In this document: positions 46,288 through 57,459 of the stretch, in pieces
Position numbering within the stretch: position 1 is the stretch's first letter
How the letters are laid out: every line of letters starts with the position of its first letter
Assembly: GCF_000315425.1 (NCBI RefSeq)
Contig: NZ_JH992923.1
Coordinates: 272,489-336,488, forward strand
Length of the DNA: 64,000 bases
DNA from: Massilia timonae CCUG 45783
GTDB lineage: Bacteria; Pseudomonadota; Gammaproteobacteria; Burkholderiales; Burkholderiaceae_D
Direction: 5' to 3'
The notes under the pieces: generated by a model
Database searches by the model: none
What the model was told of the DNA's origin: nothing
Seen by the model: only the letters and a program-made list of their open reading frames with translations
Made by a program: the position numbers and the translations under genes

Positions 46288-47581
46288 AGCAAATCCTGTT
46301 GCGGCCGGTCTCCTTGGCTGTGTACAGCATCGCATCCGCCCGCAGGAACAGCGCGTTCTCGCTGCGGTGCTCGGGGAACGCGGCCAGGCCGCCGCTGAAC
46401 GAAAAATGCCGCGCCTCGCCCGGCGTCACCTGGAACCCGACCGCGCCGAAGGCCTGGCGCAGCGCGTCGAGCCGGCGCCAGGCGGCGTCGAGCGCGCAGT
46501 CCCAGAACACGACCACGAATTCCTCGCCGCCGAAGCGCGCCAGCAGGTCGCGCTCGCCCATCCGCGGCGCCAGGCACAGGCACAGACGCTTGATGACGAT
46601 GTCGCCGAAGTGGTGGCCCCAGGTGTCGTTGATGGTCTTGAACTTGTCGATGTCGATCACGCCGAAGGCGAGCGGCTTGCCCTCGAGCGTGGCTTGCCGG
46701 ATCAGGTCTTGCGTCTTGCGCTGCAGGCCCACCTTGTTCAGGAGGCCCGTGGCGCGGTCCTTGCCGATCAGGTCCTTGCTGACCCGGATCCTGGCGGCGC
46801 GGTTGGCCAGCTGCGCTTCGACCAGGCCGCCGCTGGCCTGCAGGACCGTGTCGAAGCCGTCGCCGAGCGCGCGCCGCGCCAGCGCATCGTCGGGGCGGCG
46901 CTGGAGCAGCACGATCTCGCGCACCGGATCGGCCTCGATGTTCTTCTTCATGACCCGCGCCAGCGCGTCCAGGCGCCGGTACTCGTCATCGAGAATCACG
47001 ACCAGGTCGGGCTGCAGCTCCTTGACGCGCAGGTGCAGCGTGGTCGCGTCCGGGTGGTGGACCACGTCGACCCGCTGCGCCAGCAGCGCCGCCGTATCCA
47101 GGTCGTCCGGCGCGCCGAGATAAACCAGCGACACCGGGTCGCCGCGCTTGGTGCGCGCGAACAGGTTGAACAGCCTGTCGACCAGGACGTCGTTGGCGAT
47201 CGGCTTTTCGGCATAGGCCAGGCAGTTGCTGTCCACCAGGCGTTGCTGGAGCAGGAAGCGGCTGCCCTGGCGGCTCGACTGCAGATAGACGTATTCATGG
47301 CCGGGCGGCAGGCGTTCGAGCAGCTCGCCCAGCATCAGGGTCTTGCGGCTGTCGTGCAGGTCGGCCTGCATATTGTGCAGGGCGTCGAGGTCGATCACGA
47401 ACAGGCTGGCGCCGTGGTCGGCCGCGACGGCGGCGGTGAATTCGGCCACTTCGCTGAAAAAACGGATGTCAAAATCGTATTTGTGCGCGTGCAGCAGCAA
47501 CTCGGCGCGGTTGTCCTTGATGAAGAAGCTCTGGGAGAGGAAGAGGACCTGGTGTCGGTACAGGGGGGCCTCGGTGCGCAT
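46280..47581 (-). CDS. Diguanylate cyclase (GGDEF)
   Basis: A 433-aa cytoplasmic diguanylate cyclase making c-di-GMP. The N-terminal 270 residues hold receiver-like segments (LFVIDLDALHNM, DLVVILDDEYRRLDAL), then the GGDEF domain: DKATGLLNK-like DRATGLLNKVGL, DIDKFKTINDTWGHHFGDIVIKRL and the active-site GGEEF at 351-355. The inhibitory I-site RxxD five residues upstream is not kept: the Arg position is Gly (GERD). The start at 47581 follows AAGAAGG by 9 nt; MSHHAE at 47614 is an alternative. It converges with the EcsC gene by 8 nt. Confidence 0.9.
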   Translation of the reverse strand: MRTEAPLYRHQVLFLSQSFFIKDNRAELLLHAHKYDFDIRFFSEVAEFTAAVAADHGASLFVIDLDALHNMQADLHDSRKTLMLGELLERLPPGHEYVYLQSSRQGSRFLLQQRLVDSNCLAYAEKPIANDVLVDRLFNLFARTKRGDPVSLVYLGAPDDLDTAALLAQRVDVVHHPDATTLHLRVKELQPDLVVILDDEYRRLDALARVMKKNIEADPVREIVLLQRRPDDALARRALGDGFDTVLQASGGLVEAQLANRAARIRVSKDLIGKDRATGLLNKVGLQRKTQDLIRQATLEGKPLAFGVIDIDKFKTINDTWGHHFGDIVIKRLCLCLAPRMGERDLLARFGGEEFVVVFWDCALDAAWRRLDALRQAFGAVGFQVTPGEARHFSFSGGLAAFPEHRSENALFLRADAMLYTAKETGRNRICST

Positions 47582-47740
47582 GTCTGCCTGCCTTCTTTCT
47601 GCATGATGTGACATCTTGCCACGCCAATATGACGTGATGTTGACGCCGCCGGGACGACCGTCAATACCCCAGAAAATCGCACGGGCATCACCCAACGGGG
47701 CTATACTCGCGCATTGCTTTTTTCACCTCGAGGACTTGTC

Positions 47741-49879
<2,139 letters not shown>

Positions 49880-49927
49880 TCGGGACGTTGCCACGTGGTG
49901 TACTGTCACCCTGACGTACACCTTGCA

Positions 49928-50015
49928 CGTCGTTCCCGCGGAGGCGGGAACCCAAGTTTGCCAGCGCTGCGACTGCGCCGAGAGCACTTGGGTCCCCGCC
50001 TGCGCGGGGACGACG
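49928..50015. repeat. Palindromic intergenic repeat, copy 2
   Basis: An 88-bp element with CGTCGTTCCCGCGGAGGCGG at one end and CGCGGGGACGACG at the other; the arms are inverted over about 30 bp (AACCCAAGT against ACTTGGGT). It matches the element at 4438-4522 in order and most bases. It lies between the S46 peptidase stop and pnuC and could affect both transcripts. Confidence 0.85.
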
Positions 50016-50033
50016 GTTTTTCCGCCAACAAGA

Positions 50034-50636
50034 ATGAACGAACCCCTCGTCATCGCCGGTCTCGCGACCTCGCCGCTGGAATTGATCTCCTTCCTGCTGG
50101 CGGTCACCACCGTCGTGCTCAACATCCGCCAGAAGCACTGGGCCTGGCTGTTCTCGATCGCCTCATCCGCAACCTATGCGGTGGTGTTCTACGACGCGCG
50201 CCTGTACGGCGACATGGGGCTGCAATTCGTGTTCATCGCGGCCTCGGTCTGGGGCTGGTACCAGTGGCTGCACGGCGCTGCCGGAGTTAGTACGGCGCCG
50301 CTGCTCCCTACCTTCCTGAAACCGGGCGGCCGCGCCTGGTCGCTGGCGGCCTGGCTGGCGGGCTTCGTGCTCTTGTCGACCTTCCTCGACAACTTCACCG
50401 ACACCGACGTGCCGCACGCGGACGGCTTCCTGACCGCCGGCAGCCTGGTCGGCCAGCTGCTGCTGGCGAAGAAGAAGGTCGAGAACTGGCATGTATGGAT
50501 CGCGGTCGATATCCTGTACGTCGGCCTCTACCTGTACAAGGGCCTGGTGCTGACCGCCGTGCTGTACGGCGTGTTCGTGCTGCTGGCGATCGCCGGCCTG
50601 CGCACCTGGGCTGCCTTGGCGCGGGAGCGCGCATGA
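50034..50636 (+). CDS. pnuC: Nicotinamide riboside transporter PnuC
   Basis: PnuC, 200 aa, an energy-independent membrane facilitator for nicotinamide riboside. Seen: about seven hydrophobic helices, LLAVTTVVLNIRQKHWAWLFSIASSATYAVVFYDARLYGDMGLQFVFIAASVWGWYQW (the family core) and KKVENWHVWIAVDILYVGLYLYKGL near the end. ATG 50034 was taken because the upstream in-frame codons run through the palindromic repeat. Its stop overlaps the next start by 4 nt, coupling transport to the kinase that traps the riboside. Confidence 0.95.
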   Translation: MNEPLVIAGLATSPLELISFLLAVTTVVLNIRQKHWAWLFSIASSATYAVVFYDARLYGDMGLQFVFIAASVWGWYQWLHGAAGVSTAPLLPTFLKPGGRAWSLAAWLAGFVLLSTFLDNFTDTDVPHADGFLTAGSLVGQLLLAKKKVENWHVWIAVDILYVGLYLYKGLVLTAVLYGVFVLLAIAGLRTWAALARERA

Positions 50637-51160
50637 GTGTCGAGGCAGCTCGCATCGCCATCCTCGGCGCCGAGTCGTCCGGCAAGTCGACCTTGTCCGA
50701 GGCCCTGGCGCGCCACTACGGCACGCTGTGGGTGCCCGAATACCTGCGCGAATTCGTCGATGCGCAGGGCAGGGTGCCGCACGAGGAGGATCAGTATGGC
50801 ATCGCGCTGACCCAGCGTGCGCGCGAGGATGCCGCGGCGGCCGAGGCAAGCCGCTTGCTGTTTTGCGACACCACGCCCCTGATGACGGCGCTGTACAGCC
50901 GCGTATACTGGGGCAGGGTGGATGCGCAGCTGGCGGCGCTCGACGCGCGCCACGACTACGCCTGGACCTTCGTCACCGCGCCCGACACCCCGTGGGAGCC
51001 GGACGGCCTGCAGCGCGAATCGGAAGAGGTGCGCCAGATGGTGCACCGGATGCTGGTGGAGACGCTGGCCGCGCGCGGGATCGCCTACACCTTGCTGGCA
51101 GGCGACCTGCCGCATCGCATGCGGCAGGTCGAAGGGCTGCTCGGCAAGCCTGAAGGTTAG
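50633..51160 (+). CDS. NadR-type nicotinamide riboside kinase domain protein
   Basis: A 175-aa P-loop kinase resembling the C-terminal (ribosylnicotinamide kinase) domain of NadR. Seen: Walker A GAESSGKST at 12-20, PEYLREFVDAQGRVPHEEDQ, the LFCDTTPLMTALYSRVYWG segment and TAPDTPWEPDGLQRESEEVRQ. The regulator and adenylyltransferase domains of full NadR are absent. ATGA overlap with pnuC indicates a two-gene salvage unit: uptake of nicotinamide riboside, then phosphorylation to NMN. Its last bases overlap the convergent haem gene by 4 nt. Confidence 0.85.
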   Translation: MSVEAARIAILGAESSGKSTLSEALARHYGTLWVPEYLREFVDAQGRVPHEEDQYGIALTQRAREDAAAAEASRLLFCDTTPLMTALYSRVYWGRVDAQLAALDARHDYAWTFVTAPDTPWEPDGLQRESEEVRQMVHRMLVETLAARGIAYTLLAGDLPHRMRQVEGLLGKPEG

Positions 51161-52296
51161 CCCTTCGGCAGGCTGGCCGCCAGGTCGAGCCACGACTGCG
51201 GCTGCGGCTTGCCGCGCTCGCGCACCCCGAAGAAGGTCACCACCAGCTCGCCCTGGTCGTCGAAGAACTCGACCGAGGTGACGCCGGCCCGGCGCACCAC
51301 GTAGCCGCTCCTGAACGCGCTGTCGCGCAGGTGCAGGTTGAAGTCCGGATCGAGCACGTTGAACCAGCCTTCGGCCGCCATCACCTTGTTCACCTTGCCG
51401 CCGTAGATCTGGGTCAGTGCGCCATTGCCGAGGAAGGCCATGATCGCGACCCCGTTCTTCGCCGCATCCTCGAGCAGCTTGCGCACCGCCTGCGGCGCCA
51501 CTTTCTGCACCACGCCGCCCGGGGCCAGGCGCAGCGCCTGTTCGCGCGTCAGGCCGAATTCCGACACGATGCGGTTGAACTGGTGGACGTCGGTCATCTC
51601 TTGCCAGGCGGTCTGGAATTCCTTGACGTCGACCGCATTGTCGGGTTTTTCGGCGGGCTTTGGCACGACGGGCGCCACATCCAGTTGGGCGTTCTGGCTC
51701 GGATGGCGGAAGTCGGCCACCAGCTTGTCGAAGACCGGTATATTGGCGTCGTCGCGCAGGTAGAGCTTGTGCACGGCGTTGCCGCTGGCGTCGAAGAACT
51801 GCAGACTGCGGTTGATGGCGCCGTCGCGGCCGGGCTGGGTCACGGCGAAGGCGTACTTCCATTTGGCGAACTGGAAACGCAGGTCGATCGGGCCGCCGAG
51901 GTAGCCGCCGGCGATGTTCAGGTTGCGCGCTTCGCGCTCGGCCTCGTCGGCGCTGCCTTTCTCGGCCTGTTTCGGGATGCGCATGGCCACGCCGGTGGTC
52001 TCGATCACGCCGTTCTCGTTGCGCGTGAGCGCCATCACCTTGCCGAGGTCGAGGGCGCGGCGCATGATCTCGCGCGGCGCATGGTCGCTTTCCTTCAGGC
52101 GCACCACGGTGCTGCCAATGCCGGTGGCGAGCAGCTCGGCTTCGGATACCTTCAATTGGCGCGCGGCGTCGCGCGTCTGCAGGCGCGGCTCCTTGGCCTT
52201 CAGTTCGGCCCACTGCTGCGCCAGTTGCGGGGCGGCTTGCGCCGGGACCAATGCCAGGGCTATGGCGGCGGCCAGGAAGTGGCGGGTGAGTTTCAT
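51157..52296 (-). CDS. HemS/HmuS-like haem-utilisation protein with a signal peptide
   Basis: A 379-aa protein matching HemS/HmuS/ChuS haem-degrading factors along its length. Seen: ELKAKEPRLQTRDAARQLKVSEAELL near the N-terminus, two repeated halves, the AWQEMTDVHQFNRIVSEFGLTREQALRLAP stretch, IMAFLGNGALTQIYGGKVNKV and GWFNVLDPDFNLHLRDS. Unlike the cytoplasmic family members, it starts MKLTRHFLAAAIALALVPAQA, a clear Sec signal peptide with an AQA cleavage site, so it should be exported. It lies 21 nt downstream of the TonB receptor and shares its Fur control. An exported role would be haem binding or carriage rather than cytoplasmic degradation (inference). Confidence 0.85.
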   Translation of the reverse strand: MKLTRHFLAAAIALALVPAQAAPQLAQQWAELKAKEPRLQTRDAARQLKVSEAELLATGIGSTVVRLKESDHAPREIMRRALDLGKVMALTRNENGVIETTGVAMRIPKQAEKGSADEAEREARNLNIAGGYLGGPIDLRFQFAKWKYAFAVTQPGRDGAINRSLQFFDASGNAVHKLYLRDDANIPVFDKLVADFRHPSQNAQLDVAPVVPKPAEKPDNAVDVKEFQTAWQEMTDVHQFNRIVSEFGLTREQALRLAPGGVVQKVAPQAVRKLLEDAAKNGVAIMAFLGNGALTQIYGGKVNKVMAAEGWFNVLDPDFNLHLRDSAFRSGYVVRRAGVTSVEFFDDQGELVVTFFGVRERGKPQPQSWLDLAASLPKG

Positions 52297-52317
52297 GAAT
52301 GTGTTCTCCTTGTTCGT

Positions 52318-54602
52318 TCAATAGACCAGCTTGAAGGTGACGGCCGCATGGCGCCCGGGGCGCGCCTGGCGTTCGATGTCGGCCGCGGTGATGGCCGCGG
52401 TGATGGCCGTGGTGGCGGCCGGCAGGCTGCGCGACGAGGCGTAGTCCCAGTACTTCTTGTCGGCCAGGTTGTAGACGCCGGCGGTGATCGATGCGTGCGC
52501 GTTGATGTTCCAGTATCCGGTCAGGTCCAGCACGGTGCTTGACGGGACCGCAAAGAAGGTCGTGTTCACGCCGCCAATCACGTCGCGTTCGGCCTGCTTG
52601 GCGCGGGTATGGACCGCGGCGAAGGCAATGCCGCCGCGCTGGGCGGGGTCAATCCAGGCCGCGATCAGGCTGGTCTTTTTCGGCAGGGTCGAGGCCAGCT
52701 CGCTTTCCAGTCCGGTGCGGCTGTTCTTCGCCTTGCTGCGCTGGACGCCGCTGGCCAGGGTCAGCTTGCCGCCCTTGAAAGATGGATTCCACTGGCCCAG
52801 GTCGGCGTCGAGCGTGAGCTCGCCGCCCCAGGTGCGCGCGCTGCCGATGTTTTCGGGTCGGAACAGGCCGAAGGTGATGTTCGGATAGTTGACCGGATCG
52901 GCCGGCTGCGAGGCGTATTCGATCAGGTTCTTGTAGCGGGTGTGGAACAGGGCCGCATGCAGGCGCAGGCCGCGCGCGACCTGACCTTTGAGGCCCAGCT
53001 CGAAGGCGTTGCTGGTTTCCTTGTCCAGGTTCGGATTGCCGATCACCGCGTAGGCGTTGCCGACTGCCGTGTAGCTGAGCGAATCGTAGGTGCCGGTGCG
53101 TTCGGCGGCGGTCGGCAGGCGGGTGCCGCGGCTGTATTGCAGGTAGGTTTCCAGGTTCGGCGCCAGTTGCGCGGTGAGGCCCAGGCTCGGCGTGAGGTAG
53201 CTGTCGGTTTCCTTTGTCAGCTCGCGGCTCGCGTTGGGAATGCCGATCGCGTAGTTGTCCGTGCTGTTCGGCTCGAGTTCGCGCCAGTTGTAGCGCAGGC
53301 CGGGCGTGATGCTGGCCCAGGACGACAGGGCGACGTCGGCGCGCGCGAAGGCGGAGAAGCGCAGCGACCGCATGTCGGCCATGCGGTTCTTGTTGGTCAC
53401 CTGCTGGGCGCCGCTGTTGACGACGGTGCGGTCTTCGCGCCATGGACGCGCGGTGTCGGTCTGCTCGACATTGATGCCATAGGCCAGGTCGTGGCTGCCC
53501 AGCCGCTTGCTGGCGTTGCTGGCGAAGCCCACGCTGCGGTTGTCGAAGCTGGTCGCGATATGGCGCAGCACCGGCTGGCCGCCCGTGATGTAGCGGGCCG
53601 TCGTGATGTCTTCGACTTCGCTGTCCTGGATGTAGAGACGGCTCTCGAGCGTATCGAACCATGCGCCGGCGCCTGGAACAGGTGGTCGATGCCGAAGCGG
53701 TCGCGCCGGGTGCGCCCGGCCTGGGTCGCGCCTTCAGGGTAGAGGGCGCCCTGCTTGTTGTCGTATTCGCGGTCGTGCTCGGCGCGAAAGGCGTCGATCG
53801 TCGCCGTGAAGCGGTGACCGGTCCATGGCGTCCAGGACAGCTTGGCCAGCAGGGCGTCCGAATCCCAGTCGTCCGGATTGAGCGGCGCGCTGCCCGTCGA
53901 GCCGAGTTCCTTGCCGTCGCGGTGGACCAGCACCGCCAGCGCCTTGAGTGCGCCGGACTGCGCGGCGCCGGTCAGCGCGTGCATGCGCATGTCGTTGGCG
54001 CGGTTCGATCCGAACTTGTACTCGGCATAGGTGGGGCGGGCTTCGCTGACGTAGTCCTCCGGCGCCTTGGTGACGAAGGAGACGTTGCCGCCCAGGCCCT
54101 GGGCCCCGGCGCCGGCCGGCGCGGTGCCGGACTGGATGGTCACCGAGCGAAGGGTCTCGGGATCGACGTAGTCGCGGCCGACGCCGAAGCCGTTCAGGGT
54201 CGAGGCATCGGGTTTCGGCGCGGCCTCGGGCAGCTCGATGCCGTCCAGGTCCAGGCCCACCCGGTTGCCCTCGACGCCGCGGATGTTGAAGCCGGTATTG
54301 CCTGCGCCGTCCCAGACGTTGCCGCTGCCGCTGGCGGCGCCCGGCACGCTGACCAGCGGCGCGTAGCGCGCCATGTTCTGCATGTCGGTCACGCCCTGGC
54401 GGGTGAGGGCGGCGGCATCGAGCACGGTCACGGTGCCGGCCTTGTCGAGGCGCTGGCCGGTGATGACGATGGGGTCGAGCGGAGTGCTTGCGTCAAGCGC
54501 GGCGGGCGCATCAAAGGCCAGCGCCTGGGTGGCGAAGGCGCAGGCGAAGGTGCTGGCGAACAGCGCGGGGCGTCGTCGCAAGCCGGGTAGGGTTGCTGCC
54601 AT
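52318..54602 (-). pseudogene. TonB-dependent haem/haemoglobin receptor with a frameshift
   Basis: Outer membrane TonB receptor, likely for haem or haemoglobin, in two frames. The first frame gives the signal peptide, TonB-box-like LDPIVITGQRLD, the plug domain (NTGFNIRGVEGNRVGLDLDGIELP) and early barrel strands up to RFGIDHLFQ. From about 53670 the rest (AWFDTLESRLYIQDSEVED-type strands through LADKKYWDYAS and a terminal beta strand ending VTFKLVY) continues in another frame. The length from 54602 is 2285 nt, one short of a full 762 codons, so one base seems missing in a GCGCCGGCGC run. As read no functional barrel is made. The start at 54602 begins the signal peptide. Confidence 0.9.
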
Positions 54603-54679
54603 GGTGGTCCAGTCAAGAGGGGTTGCACATGCTCCGCCCGGCACGCGTGCGCAGGCAGGCGTGCTCAAACGGGCTCTTT

Positions 54680-54732
54680 GATGAGAATGATTCTCATTTG
54701 CGATATATACTAAATGATAATCATTATCATTT
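54680..54732 (-). promoter_or_regulatory. Two Fur boxes upstream of the haem receptor operon
   Basis: Two palindromes in the Fur 19-mer style: GATGAGAATGATTCTCATTT at 54680-54699 and AATGATAATCATTATCATT within 54712-54732. The second is nearly identical to the consensus GATAATGATAATCATTATC. They sit 78-130 nt upstream of the receptor start at 54602 and imply Fe-Fur repression of the receptor and the HemS-like gene. The same gap also serves the divergent HDOD gene. Confidence 0.9.
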
Positions 54733-54900
54733 GCAGCTAGGTCGTTCGACTTTTTGACAGCGATTTCTTGACCGAGCGCATAGGGCGCAGATACGAACCG
54801 AGGTTCGATGTCGTTACGAACAATAAATGTTTACCTCCTCATGACTATTTGTTTCTAGAAGGCATTACAATCATTGGATTCGAACGTACGGCGGGGCGCT

Positions 54901-55869
54901 ATGAAAAACTGGATAGGACGCTTTTTGGGCGGTTCAGAAAAAGAGACACAAGCTGCGGCAAGCGTCCGCGCGGCGGCGACGATCGAACACGACGAGGACA
55001 TGGCGAACGACGTCCATGCCACCTTCTATCGCTGGCTCACCGCGTCCAGCGGCTTCAACGCCCAGCCCGAGCAGGAAGCGCAGATCCTGGCCGAGGTCCG
55101 TTCGCTGGCGGCCGATCCGGTTTGCGCCTCCGGCCTGGTGCCGCGCATCCCCGAGCTCGTGTCGCAGCTGCTCACCGCGCTGTCCGACGAAAACATCTCG
55201 ACCGGCGCACTGTCGGCCCAGGTCGGGCGCGACCTGGTGCTGGTGGCCGAAGTGATCCGCGAAGCCAACAGCGCCTATTACCGGCCGGTGACGCCGATCG
55301 AGACCCTGGAAGGCGCGGTGACGATGCTCGGCCTGAACGGCTTGCGCATGCTGCTGGCGCGCATCGCGTTCCGGCCGCTGGTGCGGGTCAAGGTGCAGGG
55401 CGTGGCGCGCCAGGTGGCGCCCAATGTGTGGAAGCATTCCGAACGCTGCGCATTCGCCGCCAGCGTGATGGCGCCGGGCCTGTCGGCCGGCGTGTTCGAA
55501 TCCTACCTGGCCGGCCTGATGCAGAACCTGGGCCTGCAGGTCGCCTTCCAGGTGGCCGACCGCATCTGCGAAGGCAGGGTGCCCGGCTCCAGCGAATTCG
55601 GCGTCGCGCTGTTCGCGGCCAGCCGCCAGCTGTCGTCGGTGATCGCCAACCACTGGGACTTCCCGCCCGAAGTGGTCGAGGCGATCGAGCAGGCTGGCGA
55701 AGCGGATGGCTCGCACCTGGCGCAGGCGCTGGCACAGGGCGACCGCATCGCCAAGCTGCGGTTGCTGCTCGATGCCGAGGTGATCCATGACGACGATACG
55801 CTCGTTACGAAGGGGCTCAATGGCTTCCAGCGGCGTTGTTTGGGCAAGCTGAGTGACTTGTCGGACTGA
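54901..55869 (+). CDS. HDOD domain protein, paralogue 2
   Basis: A 322-aa HDOD protein homologous along its length to the one at 44456. Shared: MKNWI at the start, FYRWLTASSGF, LVPRIPELVSQLL, DLVLVAEVIREANSAYYRP, LNGLRMLLARIAFRPLVRV, ESYLAGLMQNLGLQVAF and NGFQRRCLGKLSDL. The N-terminal 45 residues diverge most. It has its own start region with GGCATTACAAT ending 29 nt before the ATG, like the paralogue. Divergent from the haem receptor operon and close to the AT-rich island that begins after it. Confidence 0.88.
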   Translation: MKNWIGRFLGGSEKETQAAASVRAAATIEHDEDMANDVHATFYRWLTASSGFNAQPEQEAQILAEVRSLAADPVCASGLVPRIPELVSQLLTALSDENISTGALSAQVGRDLVLVAEVIREANSAYYRPVTPIETLEGAVTMLGLNGLRMLLARIAFRPLVRVKVQGVARQVAPNVWKHSERCAFAASVMAPGLSAGVFESYLAGLMQNLGLQVAFQVADRICEGRVPGSSEFGVALFAASRQLSSVIANHWDFPPEVVEAIEQAGEADGSHLAQALAQGDRIAKLRLLLDAEVIHDDDTLVTKGLNGFQRRCLGKLSDLSD

Positions 55870-56781
55870 GCGACGCGAATTAAGTGCCTGCTAATCTATC
55901 GTTAACATTACGCAAGTTTAGAGAGTTGTAAATATTACATCGGACGTGGTGCTCGGAGGTGACGCTGTTTTCTGTTGGCTAGCTAGCTTAGATCCTCGTC
56001 TTGACTCCGTGGTTTTTGACACAACGTAAGACTTGCTCTCGTGGCAAAGAACGCGGAAACGCTAGTGGGACATGGCTAAAGCCACTATAATCTCAGTGGC
56101 ACTCATTGGAGCAATCGGGACGAAAACAGCGCCCAGGGTAGCCTCCGATCGAAGAGTCGTCTAATCACCTTTTTGGCGCAAGGCGCACGACGTTGATTTA
56201 GAAATTCGTACTTATCACGCTAGTGACTGGTCAATGTTTTTCGTTCCGGGTCCGTACATGTCTAAGCTAATGTATTGATACCTGACGATAATTCGGTAAT
56301 GATAGATTAATGTAACAGAGCCAAAAAAAAGCTGTTATTCAACCAAGGTTGCCGAAATCGATTACTCAAGCATGCGCGCTTGAAAATGGATGTTTGCCAT
56401 CTGCATTGATAAATACCATCTTGTTAACTTGAGACGCTTTCGGCGGCTAGATATTGGTTTAATTATATTAATTTTGTTGCTTGAGAAGGTGCCTTTCGTG
56501 AAACTATCGGCCATGAGGTTATTTAATATGGTTCAGACGGGCGCGTTCATGTCTCGACATGAGAGAATGCGTCTCCATAAACTATAGTAATGCGAAATAG
56601 ACTGATCTCAAAGGCATGTTGCGTGACTCTACGGCAATGGTGATTTCCTATGCTATTGATGGTTGTAGTTATTGCGTGGGCGATATTAACCTCACGTCCT
56701 GGCCACGCAAAACGGAATGATACCCCATTGAGGGCGTGATACGCGTTGGTGTTAAACATACATCTCTCACATCAGAAAATT
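55870..56781. other. AT-rich gap without convincing gene
   Basis: About 900 bases without an ORF of believable composition, clearly richer in A and T than the rest of the window (for example around 56250-56600). Short frames at 56390-56587 (+) and 56547-56759 (-) show no recognisable domain. A hairpin GCCACT/AGTGGC lies at about 56080-56099. The change in composition marks the left edge of the restriction-modification island. Nothing else seen. Confidence 0.6.
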
Positions 56782-57438
56782 ATGAATGATCTAAATGTAA
56801 CAGTGGCTGTTCGAGCTTCGTTAGAGGTGGCATTAAAAGGATTAATTAAGAAAATAAGCAATGTTCAGGTTGGGACGTCAGAGCAATTCCCGTATGGATG
56901 GGGGACGGCAGGAAAAGGTAGAAGCGTTTGGCGCATACTTGAAGAACTGATTACGCAAAATCTCAAGAAGCATGGGCACGAGTTTGGCATATTGAATATC
57001 AGACTTCCTGGCAGTGAAGTCGGCGTCTACGACTTTGAGATTCACTTGGAAGGATTTTCCAACCCGATTTATGTTAATATCAAGTCAGCTGTTGAAGGTG
57101 GTCGAACTAATAAGGATGACATTTCCAAGGCCAGAGGCTTGTTAAAGTTCTATGAGACGAATCCAACTCATGAGCTATTCATTGCGACAGTTTCGCTTCG
57201 TTTTAACGTTGATATGAGTGTATCACTCGTAAACGTTTCCGTCGTTCCGACCGCATGGCTTCCTGATATATACGTCAATCCTAGTAATAATGCGAACCTT
57301 CAGTCGAGCCAATATAAGAATATAAACAATGCGATAATTAGGACTAATGACGAATTTGTTGACGAATTAAAGCGCGCTATAGAGGTGGCAGACCAGAAAA
57401 AAGTCAGAAAAACTAAGCTTGATGAGTTGCCACTCTAA
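56782..57438 (+). CDS. Probable Type II restriction endonuclease
   Basis: A 218-aa protein (start at ATG 56782; an earlier ATG at 56746 would add 12 residues) beside an adenine-type DNA methylase. Seen: LKGLIKKISNVQVGT, GKGRSVWRILEELITQNLKKHGHEFGILNIRLPGSEVGVYDFEIHLEGFSNPIYVNIKSAVEGG. This carries a D84-x14-N99-I-K101 pattern like a PD-(D/E)xK nuclease core in which the second acidic residue is Asn. Codon and base use are A/T-rich, unlike its chromosomal neighbours. I do not recognise the specificity. The 21-nt spacing to the methylase gene supports the pairing. Confidence 0.65.
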   Translation: MNDLNVTVAVRASLEVALKGLIKKISNVQVGTSEQFPYGWGTAGKGRSVWRILEELITQNLKKHGHEFGILNIRLPGSEVGVYDFEIHLEGFSNPIYVNIKSAVEGGRTNKDDISKARGLLKFYETNPTHELFIATVSLRFNVDMSVSLVNVSVVPTAWLPDIYVNPSNNANLQSSQYKNINNAIIRTNDEFVDELKRAIEVADQKKVRKTKLDELPL

Positions 57439-57459
57439 TATATTGAGACGGATCTGGAT

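Noticed and set aside
56390..56587. A 65-codon frame in the AT-rich gap
   Set aside because: No ribosome site, no recognisable domain, and hydrophobic run expected by chance in AT-rich DNA.
56547..56759. A 70-codon minus-strand frame next to the endonuclease
   Set aside because: No conserved features, overlaps the likely promoter of the restriction genes; not a controller protein (no HTH).
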